A DNA stretch of 64,000 nt from JAYZBC01 sp036339375. Its GTDB lineage: Bacteria > Pseudomonadota > Alphaproteobacteria > MPNO01 > UBA2964. Positions 24,589 through 32,906 of this stretch are shown here, piece by piece. The stretch is taken from positions 15,552 to 79,551 of the forward strand of contig JAYZBC010000051.1 of NCBI GenBank assembly GCA_036339375.1. The letters run 5' to 3'. Made by a program: the position numbers and the translations under genes. The notes beneath the pieces were generated by a model. It made no database searches, was not told the DNA's origin, and worked only from the letters and a program-made list of their open reading frames with translations. Numbering within the stretch: position 1 is the stretch's first letter; every line of letters begins with the position of its first letter.

Positions 24589-25593
24589 CTATTTTATTTC
24601 GCCTGCCGCTTTCAAAAGTTTGCGATGGGCCTCGCGTTCTGCAATAAAATATGCATTAAGTTTTTTGCCTGTTAACCAACCAGGTATTAACCCTTTTTTC
24701 TTGAGGTAGCCCTGCCAAGCCTTAGACTTATACACCTTTGTGAATACATCCACATAAAACGCTTGGGCACTCTTACTCATTCCAGGGGGCGCAACAATAC
24801 TACGTTGCATGTAGTAAACCATTTTATCCCCATAACCGAGTTCCTGGAAAGTTGGTATATTACCAAATCTTCCTTTTAATTTACCTTTCGGTGTAAAACT
24901 TGCCAAAGGACGCGATTTTCCGGCCTCCCAAAATCCTGCTTGTTCGGACGGGTTATTAACAGTCGAATTGATATGTTTCCCGATCAAATTTTTCGCGACC
25001 GTGCCTCCACCTTTAAACGGCACATAGGTCATTTTGATACCAAATTTTTTCTCTAGCATACCGGTTACGAGGGAATCTTCTTGACCCTTACCGGTTCCAC
25101 CCATTTTCCATGCTGCCGAGCCTGCTTTTTTCACCGCAGCAACATAGTCTGGCACAGATTTGATATTTGTATCCGAATGTACCCAAAGTTGAAAAGTATC
25201 TTCAGCCAACCTGGCAATTGGAGTGAAACTTGAGATATCCACGCCAAGACTTGGGTTACGTAGTGGGGTCGTATAATAGCTGTTCAAGGTTGCCAAAATA
25301 ATATAGTCATTACCGTTGTTGTCCTTAAGATATCTCAAGGCTTCAGCACCTGAACCGCCACCTTTATTATTCGGAACAAAAGGCTTAGGCGAAATTTTCT
25401 TCTTTTCAATTATACCTTGAATAAAACGGGCTAATCGGTCCGCGCCACCGCCTTTACCAGCCATGATAACAAATTCAACGGGCTTACGTGGCTTCCATGC
25501 AGCTTCTGCATCAGATAATGTGATGCTGCCCTGGATACCAAAAATAAAACTCGTCAAAAGTGCAAAAACACCTGTTTTTAAAAATAGTTTCAT
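24589..25593 (-). CDS. tctC: Tripartite tricarboxylate transporter, solute-binding protein TctC
   Basis: A 334-residue periplasmic binding protein (Bug/TctC family). A signal peptide covers the first 32 or so residues (M-K-L-F-L-K-T-G then a hydrophobic run, ending near D-A-E-A-A). The mature start K-P-V-E-F-V-I-M-A-G-K-G-G-G-A-D and P-N-N-K-G-G-G-S-G match the carboxylate-binding loops of the family. GGGAGAAAAG precedes the ATG. It captures the substrate outside and passes it to TctA/TctB. It is first in the operon and divergent from an AMDase-like gene, which suggests a shared substrate or regulator. Confidence 0.92.
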   Translation of the reverse strand: MKLFLKTGVFALLTSFIFGIQGSITLSDAEAAWKPRKPVEFVIMAGKGGGADRLARFIQGIIEKKKISPKPFVPNNKGGGSGAEALRYLKDNNGNDYIILATLNSYYTTPLRNPSLGVDISSFTPIARLAEDTFQLWVHSDTNIKSVPDYVAAVKKAGSAAWKMGGTGKGQEDSLVTGMLEKKFGIKMTYVPFKGGGTVAKNLIGKHINSTVNNPSEQAGFWEAGKSRPLASFTPKGKLKGRFGNIPTFQELGYGDKMVYYMQRSIVAPPGMSKSAQAFYVDVFTKVYKSKAWQGYLKKKGLIPGWLTGKKLNAYFIAEREAHRKLLKAAGEIK

Positions 25594-25841
25594 TCTTTTC
25601 TCCCTTTCCCGGTAACGTCCCGGGTTTTAATGATCCTTTATTTAACTAAGTCTAAAGAAACGACTAACACTCGATCACTTATTCCAAGACATTCTAAAAT
25701 TTAGCCTCGATTACATGGAAAAGTTAAACGGAAGCAAAGGTGCTGTACAGCCTCTAATAAACGTATTTTTTGACCATTCCGTAAGTTTTTCGTTAGTTTG
25801 TGTTTTTTAGCAACCCTATTTGAACAATTGGAGGTTCGGTG

Positions 25842-26579
25842 ATGAAGCAAAATCAGATATACGGATATAGAGCTCGAATAGGTTACACCGTGGCCGCCGT
25901 AACCACGGAGATTTATCCTATCGATTGGTATCGGGTTGTCCCAAAAGGTGTTTCCTTAATGATGATTACTCTACCTCTCGGTAATCGTTCAAATTCGGAT
26001 CTAAAAAAGTGTTACGAAATTTCCATTAAGGGGGCACAAACTATGGCACAGGCTGGAGCCGATTTAGTCCTCCTTGGGGGACTCCCAATCAACATTTCCA
26101 AAGGTAATCATTCGCTCGAACAACTCATGGACCACCTGGAGACCAAAACCGGTGTGCAAATGTCATGCTCAGCATTGGCTCAATCTAACGCTTTCACCAA
26201 ACTGGGTGCGAGTAAAGTCTGCACCATTCATCCCTTTCTAAAAGATCAAAATAAGAGGCACGAACGCACTATTTGTGATTATTTTGGTCTGGAGTCTACA
26301 GGAGTTTTTGCGGGAGGCTCCAATTTAATCCAGCTAGGTACCCTGCCTCCCGAAAAAGCTCTCCAATGGGGACGTGAAGCGATATCTAAACACCCCGAAG
26401 CTGATACTCTTTATTTTGGGTGCCCTCATTGGACTGTAGTTGATGCTATAGAACCCTTAGAAAAAGAGTTTGGTGTTAATGTTATGACGTCTTTACAAGC
26501 GATTGCTTGGGAATCTATGAGAAAGACAGGGATTAATGATCCAGTAAATGGGTTTGGACGATTACTTCGAGATTTTTGA
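25842..26579 (+). CDS. Asp/Glu racemase superfamily protein, AMDase/maleate-isomerase-like (copy 1)
   Basis: A 245-residue protein beginning Y-G-Y-R-A-R-I-G-Y, typical of the maleate cis-trans isomerase/arylmalonate decarboxylase branch. Two pseudo-symmetric halves are visible. The first-half loop reads L-L-G-G-L-P-I, where racemases have a cysteine, and the second-half loop F-G-C-P-H-W has a cysteine (C194). One-cysteine enzymes of this kind decarboxylate arylmalonates; two-cysteine ones racemise or isomerise. ATG 25842 with GGAGG 7 nt upstream is preferred over the adjacent GTG. It stands alone, divergent from tctCBA. Confidence 0.8.
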   Translation: MKQNQIYGYRARIGYTVAAVTTEIYPIDWYRVVPKGVSLMMITLPLGNRSNSDLKKCYEISIKGAQTMAQAGADLVLLGGLPINISKGNHSLEQLMDHLETKTGVQMSCSALAQSNAFTKLGASKVCTIHPFLKDQNKRHERTICDYFGLESTGVFAGGSNLIQLGTLPPEKALQWGREAISKHPEADTLYFGCPHWTVVDAIEPLEKEFGVNVMTSLQAIAWESMRKTGINDPVNGFGRLLRDF

Positions 26580-26644
26580 AATTCCTTCAAAAGCAAATTA
26601 TCGGTTTTTGAAGTTTGAAATCATCCTTTAATGGCCCAAAGTTT

Positions 26645-27379
26645 TTAGTTAAAATTTGATCCCCCATTGACTTGAATTACTTCGCCCGTAATAAAACTTG
26701 CCTTTTTTGAGATGAGGAAAATACCTGCATTTGCTATTTCCTCTGCGGTTCCAAAACGACCCATTGGAAATCTTTCAGCCATCGCTTTTCGTTTTTTCTC
26801 CGTATAACCAGCTATCATTGCTGTCTCTGTTAATCCAGGACTCACTGCATTGCAGCGTATTTTTGGAGCCAACGACCGTGAAAGAGACCTAGTGAGAGCT
26901 ATTATTGCGCCCTTGGAACTTACGTAAGCGGGTCCGCCCTGGCCCCCTCCGCCCGTTACGCCTTGAAGTACAGAGGTTGATGTTGTGAGTACAATACTGC
27001 CACCATTTTTATTCATCATATAATGTGCAGCAGCTTGAGAGATCAAAAATGAACCCGTAACATTTACTGACATCACAAAATTAAATTCACCCGCGTCAAG
27101 TTCATCCCATTTTTTAGAAGAATGCGTCGCCCCCCAGTGAATTAAAGCATTTAATTCACCAAATTTTTTATTTGTCTGGAAAACCGCTTCCTTACAATCT
27201 TCTGGCTTCGAAACATCACCCCCAAAAAAAATTATTTGTTCATCATTTGGGAGTTCTGCACGCATTTGTTCTTCCTTGGGGTCAAAAGCAAGGATGCGAT
27301 TACCTTTATCAAGTAATTTTTTTGTGCAAGCTAATCCAATCCCACTAGCCGCCCCTGTTACCATAATTGTTTGCACCAT
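26645..27379 (-). CDS. SDR family oxidoreductase (FabG-like)
   Basis: A 244-residue classical SDR with an intact T-G-A-A-S-G-I-G cofactor motif, catalytic S and Y-V-S-S-K, and the C-terminal I-T-G-E-V-I-Q-V-N-G-G. A glycine-rich insertion (G-V-T-G-G-G-G-Q-G-G) sits just before the catalytic tyrosine. D32-region F-D-P-K suggests NAD(H). It follows the second UbiD gene by 34 nt on the minus strand and is presumably co-transcribed. The end of the gene converges with the AMDase-like gene; an 8-bp inverted repeat (26585-26613) lies between them. Confidence 0.88.
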   Translation of the reverse strand: MVQTIMVTGAASGIGLACTKKLLDKGNRILAFDPKEEQMRAELPNDEQIIFFGGDVSKPEDCKEAVFQTNKKFGELNALIHWGATHSSKKWDELDAGEFNFVMSVNVTGSFLISQAAAHYMMNKNGGSIVLTTSTSVLQGVTGGGGQGGPAYVSSKGAIIALTRSLSRSLAPKIRCNAVSPGLTETAMIAGYTEKKRKAMAERFPMGRFGTAEEIANAGIFLISKKASFITGEVIQVNGGSNFN

Positions 27380-27413
27380 AACGTTTTCCTAAACTAACCC
27401 GGTAAAAGCCTCT

Positions 27414-28997
27414 CTAGTTGCCAACTGGCAAAAAAATTTTATTATTGTTACCTAGGTCCCATTCCCCGTTTTTCAGCCGAACCAATTCCCCTTTACTTCG
27501 TATTTGATCCAAAGCAAGTAAAACATCCCGCCCGTCAACACTCCCTGTCCCAGAAACCAAAGCTTCAAAAGTTTTTGGCCCATCCTTTAAAGCTTCCCTA
27601 ACACTACGAAAACGCCGATTTGTCGGTAAAGGCCTGGGAGGCTTCGGAACAGAAAGCTCTAGCGCTTCACGTTTGCCAAAAGGTAAAGTCAGGTCATAGC
27701 CCGCTTTGGAACCGACGTTACGACCATCCAAAGACGGATCATGAGGTAATGTCCGAAAACCAGACAATACAATCAAATCTCGGTCTGGTTGAAATCGTGT
27801 CGCCATGGCCCAATCTATCTGTTCATCAGAAAATATATTTATATCGTCATCAACAACATAAACATTCTTAACGTTGGCAAGAGAACCGTGTATTGCGGAA
27901 ATTGCGTTCCTCGCCTCGCCTGCAACACGCTGCCGCAAGCTAACCCGGACGTTCATCACGCCAGCCCCCGATGCCGTTGAATAAACGCCTAAAGGCTCAC
28001 GCACGGCTGTTTTAAGAGCATCCCAGACTAATGCTTCAGTCCTGGCCCCAGCAATTTGAGCTGTATCGGTATTTCCAATACGAAATCCACTAATGGTTGC
28101 CGTTTGAAAAAGTGCGTCTTTACGCATTGTAATTGCCGTTAAATGAAAAACTGGGTTGGGTTTCATTAAACCGTAATATCCAAAGGTTTCCCCATAAGGA
28201 CCTTCTGGATTGACGTAACCCCGTTCGTCAAAATACCCCTCCAATACAATCTCAGCATCTGCGGGAACGGGCACTCCATTGGTAACTCCCTTAACGAATG
28301 CAACCGGTTCACCACGGAGTGTTCCAATTAACCCAAGCTCATCTACTGCTACCCTCATGGCAGCAGCTAAAAAATCAGTTGGGTGTGATCCTACAGTGAA
28401 ACTAACTGGTAATCTTTCTCCGTTGGCAACAGCCTTTTGGTATAAATGCCGTAAGTCACTGGGCGCTGTAAGATTTAAACCGGCAGTCTGTCTCCCCATT
28501 AACATCAAACGGCGACTTCCAACATTGACCCAGCCTGTTTCTGGATCCATTGCAAAATCGATTCCTGCCGAAATATAGGGTCCCCCATCCATTTCATGCT
28601 GCAAATGAACTGGTAGTTTGGTAAAATCAGCAGAATCACCAGTAAGAATCATATCATGCACAGGAGCATTCTCTGAAGAAATTTCTATAGTGGATTTTGG
28701 ATTGGTCATCCGCTGGATCATTTCATTGGCAAGTTGCGCAGGCTGAACACCGAATGCGGCAGCTAGCCTGGTCCTACTGCCCATCACGTTTCCAAATAAT
28801 TCAGCCTGCTCGGGCCCTACCTTTTGAAATAAAACAGCCTTTGAATGACCATCAAGAACTTTTGCCACATCAATTAAATCAATCGGCTCTTCAATAACTT
28901 CTACTTCCCCTGCCTCTAAGAGCTGTTCCGCAAAAACACGAAGACGGAATTTGTCGAGATCTGGAACATCCGTCTGTGACTCTAAAGGTTGCTTCAA
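27414..28997 (-). CDS. UbiD family decarboxylase (copy 2)
   Basis: A 527-residue UbiD-type prenyl-FMN (de)carboxylase, clearly different from copy 1. Family blocks include L-P-V-H-L-Q-H-E-M-D-G-G-P-Y, G-V-P-V-P-A-D-A-E-I-V-L-E-G, G-P-Y-G-E-T-F-G-Y-Y with conserved acidic residues, and a C-terminal stretch resembling a winged-helix extension (about 455-515). The start appears to be TTG at 28997, because GGGGAGAGAG lies just upstream and no ATG follows nearby. It is divergent from the flavin monooxygenase operon and shares a promoter region containing a strong palindrome. A role in removing a ring carboxyl group from the same pathway is inferred. Confidence 0.86.
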   Translation of the reverse strand: MKQPLESQTDVPDLDKFRLRVFAEQLLEAGEVEVIEEPIDLIDVAKVLDGHSKAVLFQKVGPEQAELFGNVMGSRTRLAAAFGVQPAQLANEMIQRMTNPKSTIEISSENAPVHDMILTGDSADFTKLPVHLQHEMDGGPYISAGIDFAMDPETGWVNVGSRRLMLMGRQTAGLNLTAPSDLRHLYQKAVANGERLPVSFTVGSHPTDFLAAAMRVAVDELGLIGTLRGEPVAFVKGVTNGVPVPADAEIVLEGYFDERGYVNPEGPYGETFGYYGLMKPNPVFHLTAITMRKDALFQTATISGFRIGNTDTAQIAGARTEALVWDALKTAVREPLGVYSTASGAGVMNVRVSLRQRVAGEARNAISAIHGSLANVKNVYVVDDDINIFSDEQIDWAMATRFQPDRDLIVLSGFRTLPHDPSLDGRNVGSKAGYDLTLPFGKREALELSVPKPPRPLPTNRRFRSVREALKDGPKTFEALVSGTGSVDGRDVLLALDQIRSKGELVRLKNGEWDLGNNNKIFLPVGN

Positions 28998-29057
28998 AAC
29001 TCTCTCCCCTGCAAAAACCTTTCACACCTCATTGGGTCAAAACCATACCGCCCAATT

Positions 29058-29072
29058 CTTGTCATAGACAAG
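29058..29072. promoter_or_regulatory. Candidate regulator operator CTTGTCATAGACAAG
   Basis: A perfect 6-bp inverted repeat with a 3-nt centre, flanked by further symmetry (CATACC at 29044-29049 and GGTATG at 29072-29077). It sits between the divergent UbiD-2 and flavin monooxygenase genes. A related dyad TGACAGTG...CATTGTCA (29144-29164, one mismatch) and another TTGTC half-site lie closer to the monooxygenase start. TTGT-N5-ACAA resembles GntR/FCD-type sites. No regulator gene is in the window, so assignment is inference. Confidence 0.4.
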
Positions 29073-29168
29073 GTATGACAGCGTTACATAAGCTTTGCAA
29101 AGATCCTAAGCAGTAAATAAAAAAATAGTCCGCTTGTCGGAAATGACAGTGAATGCCATTGTCAAAAA

Positions 29169-30800
29169 ATGTTAGGAGAGAAAAGAATTGACACACCTGT
29201 ACTCATCGTAGGTGCGGGACCTGTCGGGCTCGCGCTAGCCGGGGACCTCGGATGGAGGGGTATCCCAAGCATTGTTATAGAAAAAACCAATGGCACCATC
29301 TTCCAAGCCCGGCAAGACTTGGTGGGTATTCGAACAATGGAGTTTTGCCGCCGATGGGGAATTGTGAAAGATGTAGAAAGGTCCCCTTATCCCCGAGATT
29401 ACCCGCAGGACAATATTTACATTGCCGGAAATTTAGTAAATGGGTGGGAAATCGGGCGTTATAAAGCGCCTTCAATGGACCAAGAAAAACCACCCGAACA
29501 AAGTCCACAAAAACGCGAACGATGTCCGCAAAACATGTTTGATCCAATTCTGAAAAAATTCGCTTTAACGTCCAAAAATTCCAAAATACTTTATAATCAT
29601 CAATTTTGTTTCCTTGAACATCTGTCTAACGGCATAAGGATAAATGTCGAGGACACCAACCAAAAACGGAAAATCAAGATTTTTTCTCGTTACCTTGTTG
29701 GTTGTGACGGGTTTGGTAGTCAGGTGCGTGAAACGCTAAACATAAAAATGTTAGGCAAGCCGGCACTCACTTATACAACCAATATCATATTCCGTTTCAA
29801 CGGTTTTGAAAAATTACATACAAAACCTCCCGGGTACCGTTTCATCTTTTTAAAACCTGGTGGTGTATGGGCAACAATTGTTGCAATCAATGGGCGAGAT
29901 CAATGGCGCATGTCCATCGTCAACAGCAGCGAACAACCTGGGGACCTTTCCAGGGAAGAAATTCACAAAGCGATTGCAGAAGTTGTTGGCGTCCCTTTTG
30001 GATATGAAATTTTATCCATTTTGCCGTGGACAAGACGTGAACTGGTGGCTGATAAATATAATGTTGGTAATGTATTTATTGCCGGAGATGCTGCCCATGT
30101 TATGTCGCCAACAGGCGGTTTCGGAATGAACACTGGTATCGGAGATATTGTAGACCTGTCTTGGAAAATTTCTGCTACTTTAAAGGCTTGGGGTGGTTCT
30201 TCATTAATGGATAGCTATGTCGTGGAACGACAACCGGTTGCCTTTCGGAATGTCAAAGAAGCTAGCGGAAATTTAAATCGAATGCTTTCAAAAAAAGACC
30301 ACCCTGCTTTTTTTGACAAAACTGTTGAAGGAGCAAAAGCACGCAAATCCATTGGCCAAAAAATTTACAAACAAATGCAGCGCGAATGGGAAACTTTAGG
30401 GATACACCTTGGTTACCGTTATGAAAATTCGCCAATCTGTGTTTCGGATGGCACACCTGATATTCCAGATAATCATGCCCAATATATACAAACTTCAAGA
30501 CCTGGATCGAGAGCGCCACACGTTTGGCTCAAAGACGGACGTTCTACTTTAGACCTCTTTGGGTCCTCATTCGTTCTTTTATGTTTGGGTGAAAATGTTC
30601 CAAAACCTGACCCTTTTTATAAAGCAGCCAAATCGTGCAATTTGCCATTAAAAATATTGCATTTAAAAGAAAAAAAAGTCTGCCTGGCTTATCAAAGCCG
30701 TTTGGTATTGGTGAGACCTGATGGACATGTTGCTTGGCGGGGAGATAATCTACCCAAAAATTCAAAAAAGGTCATTGATACCGTAAGAGGTGCATTGTAG
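29169..30800 (+). CDS. FAD-dependent aromatic monooxygenase
   Basis: A 543-residue class A flavoprotein monooxygenase (PHBH fold). Motifs: G-A-G-P-V-G-L-A-L (FAD dinucleotide fold, about residues 14-22), L-V-G-C-D-G-F-G-S (D-G motif, NAD(P)H/FAD) and F-I-A-G-D-A-A-H (G-D motif). The extra C-terminal about 150 residues resemble the thioredoxin-like domain of the phenol hydroxylase/MhpA/PgaE branch. It would hydroxylate an activated ring using NAD(P)H and O2. It heads an operon with a gentisate-dioxygenase-like cupin, a 4,5-dihydroxyphthalate-decarboxylase-like protein and a ThDP enzyme. The stop (30798-30800) abuts the next gene. Confidence 0.9.
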   Translation: MLGEKRIDTPVLIVGAGPVGLALAGDLGWRGIPSIVIEKTNGTIFQARQDLVGIRTMEFCRRWGIVKDVERSPYPRDYPQDNIYIAGNLVNGWEIGRYKAPSMDQEKPPEQSPQKRERCPQNMFDPILKKFALTSKNSKILYNHQFCFLEHLSNGIRINVEDTNQKRKIKIFSRYLVGCDGFGSQVRETLNIKMLGKPALTYTTNIIFRFNGFEKLHTKPPGYRFIFLKPGGVWATIVAINGRDQWRMSIVNSSEQPGDLSREEIHKAIAEVVGVPFGYEILSILPWTRRELVADKYNVGNVFIAGDAAHVMSPTGGFGMNTGIGDIVDLSWKISATLKAWGGSSLMDSYVVERQPVAFRNVKEASGNLNRMLSKKDHPAFFDKTVEGAKARKSIGQKIYKQMQREWETLGIHLGYRYENSPICVSDGTPDIPDNHAQYIQTSRPGSRAPHVWLKDGRSTLDLFGSSFVLLCLGENVPKPDPFYKAAKSCNLPLKILHLKEKKVCLAYQSRLVLVRPDGHVAWRGDNLPKNSKKVIDTVRGAL

Positions 30801-30815
30801 ATGGGAGAGGATAAA

Positions 30816-31778
30816 ATGAAGGGATCACAAAACTGGGGAAATACTAATGACCTTGAAACCCTTTATGAACAATTAGCACGATGCAATATAAGCGCTGGTT
30901 GGGCAAAACCGACACCCTCTCTCTATCCAGAGCCCTACCAAACATTCCTACCCCACAAATGGTCATGGAAAGATAGCCGCGCTGCACTTGAAGTAGCTGG
31001 ACGCCTAATTAGTACGGACCTTGCGGAAAGACGTAATTTAATTTTATACAATCCCACCGAAGGTAACTCTTACTCCACAGTTCGTACCTTAATAACTGCA
31101 TATCAAATGATATTGCCAGGAGAACAAGCAAGATCACACCGTCATACACCCAACGCCTTAAGATTTATACTAGAAGGTGAAGGCTCTTATACTATCGTAG
31201 ATGGTCAACGCCTCGACATGCACCCTAACGACGTTTTGCTCACGCCAAACTGGTCCTGGCACGGCCATGCTAGCGAAGCAAGTGAAGCTTGCTATTGGAT
31301 TGATTGTCTGGATGTACCCTTGGTACATTTTTTGGAACCGATGTTTTTTGAACAACACCCCGCCGTTTATGAGCCTGTCGAAACCGTTCCTACTAATTCT
31401 CCTTTTCTCTTTAGTTGGGAGAATGTCCAAAAAGCTCTCGAGAATGTGGAGCAAGATCAAAAAGGGTCATACGGAAAGCGTGTAGAACTTGGGAGCCCTG
31501 CCCTGAAATCAATTGGCCTTCACATGCACCGACTTGAAGGTGGAACTAAGACAAATGAAATAAAAACAACCGCTAATCAAATTTTTTGTGTTGTTGAGGG
31601 TTATGGAACAACATTTATCGATGGTCATAAATTTAGTTGGGGTCGTGGTGATGTTGTCGCAATTCCTGGTTGGCACCCTTACTCGCATCACATAAAACAA
31701 GACGCGACACTGTTTGAAATGAGTGACGAACCTATAATGCAAGCCTTTGGTTGGTTAAGGCATTCTGTAGGCTCTTGA
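30816..31778 (+). CDS. Gentisate 1,2-dioxygenase-like bicupin (copy 1)
   Basis: A 320-residue double cupin of the gentisate/1-hydroxy-2-naphthoate/salicylate dioxygenase group, which opens aromatic rings between carboxyl and hydroxyl carbons using Fe(II) and O2. The N-terminal cupin has H108-x-H110 and H149, matching the iron ligands of characterised gentisate dioxygenases, plus the motif R-S-H-R-H-T-P-N-A-L-R-F. The C-terminal cupin lacks a clear histidine triad, as is common. ATG 30816 is chosen over 30801 because GGAGAGG lies 5 nt before it. It directly follows the flavin monooxygenase, which could supply the hydroxylated substrate. Confidence 0.88.
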   Translation: MKGSQNWGNTNDLETLYEQLARCNISAGWAKPTPSLYPEPYQTFLPHKWSWKDSRAALEVAGRLISTDLAERRNLILYNPTEGNSYSTVRTLITAYQMILPGEQARSHRHTPNALRFILEGEGSYTIVDGQRLDMHPNDVLLTPNWSWHGHASEASEACYWIDCLDVPLVHFLEPMFFEQHPAVYEPVETVPTNSPFLFSWENVQKALENVEQDQKGSYGKRVELGSPALKSIGLHMHRLEGGTKTNEIKTTANQIFCVVEGYGTTFIDGHKFSWGRGDVVAIPGWHPYSHHIKQDATLFEMSDEPIMQAFGWLRHSVGS

Positions 31779-31810
31779 TGTTGACAATGTTAGATAAGGA
31801 CTGTTTTTAA

Positions 31811-32785
31811 ATGACTTTAACATTTGCTTCCTGGGGGTACGACCGCATGGAAGCCCTCCGCTCCGGTACAGTAAAGGTAGAAGGTTTTGATGTACAATGC
31901 TTGGATTTAAAACCACGTGAAATATTCGATCGAATGGGCAGTAAACAAGACTTTTCCGCTGCAGAATTTTCTTTCACAGAATATGTCTTAAATTTTATCC
32001 AAGGGAATAAGCTTTTTGTAGCAATCCCAGTATTTCCAAGTAAAGTCTTTCGCCATGGGTTCATTTTTAAAAACGCAGAAGCAGGAATTGTGACCCCAAA
32101 GGATCTTGAAGGAAAGCGCGTTGGGGTACCACTTTACACCATGACTGCCGCACTTTGGATTCGCGGATTACTTCAGGACGAATATGGTGTGGATTGGCGA
32201 AGTTTCCATTGGATGGAAGGATCTCCCGACAGCAAGGGTGCCCATGGAAATCCCTCAATACCTAAACTTCTGAAACCGGTTGAAATTGAAAAAGCGCCCA
32301 TAGACCAATCCCTTGGAGAACTTCTGGTAACCCAGAAAATTGATGCAATGCTAGGGTCACAGGCACCTGATACTATTAACCATCCTTCTGTTGAAAGATT
32401 ATTTTCGGACTTTCGGACCGTGGAACGAAATTACTTTATTAGAACACGTTTGCAGCCAATAATGCACCTCGTGGTCATTCGTCGGGATATTCATGAAGCA
32501 CACCCAGGTTTGGCCCAAGCGCTTTACAATGCTTTAGTGGAGGCCAAAGAGGTGGCGCTGGCAAAAATGCGCTACACGGGGGCAAATTGTATAATGATGC
32601 CCTTTCTGGCAGCCGAAATGGAGGATATTAGAACCATTTTTGGTGGCGATCCCTGTTCTTATGGGCTTGAAGAAAACCGACACATCTTGGAGACCATGAT
32701 CCGTTATATGGTAGAACAAGACTACATTCCGGATCATGTCCCGATCGAGGAACTTTTTTTACCGATGAAAGCTCCCGAAAAATGA
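31811..32785 (+). CDS. 4,5-dihydroxyphthalate decarboxylase-like protein
   Basis: A 324-residue protein resembling 4,5-dihydroxyphthalate decarboxylase (Pht5/OphC), a family with the periplasmic-binding-protein fold but no signal peptide. Recognisable features are the L-T-F-A-S-W-G-Y-D-R start, A-E-F-S-F-T-E-Y, I-P-V-F-P-S-K-V-F-R-H and L-E-G-K-R-V-G-V-P. Phthalate-pathway members remove one carboxyl from 4,5-dihydroxyphthalate to give protocatechuate. Some relatives may be binding proteins instead. The operon of monooxygenase, ring-cleaving cupin and this protein suits an aromatic dicarboxylic acid, though the order of reactions is unknown. TAAGGA lies 10 nt before the ATG. Confidence 0.8.
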   Translation: MTLTFASWGYDRMEALRSGTVKVEGFDVQCLDLKPREIFDRMGSKQDFSAAEFSFTEYVLNFIQGNKLFVAIPVFPSKVFRHGFIFKNAEAGIVTPKDLEGKRVGVPLYTMTAALWIRGLLQDEYGVDWRSFHWMEGSPDSKGAHGNPSIPKLLKPVEIEKAPIDQSLGELLVTQKIDAMLGSQAPDTINHPSVERLFSDFRTVERNYFIRTRLQPIMHLVVIRRDIHEAHPGLAQALYNALVEAKEVALAKMRYTGANCIMMPFLAAEMEDIRTIFGGDPCSYGLEENRHILETMIRYMVEQDYIPDHVPIEELFLPMKAPEK

Positions 32786-32906
32786 TTAACCGAAGTTTTT
32801 AGTCCGTTAGGAAGCAATTTTACCCAAATTGCAAAAAAGTAGATAACAGACATTTGTGGAAATAAGTAGAAAATAACAACAGGGTAACTTTGAGGGGAAA
32901 AAACCC

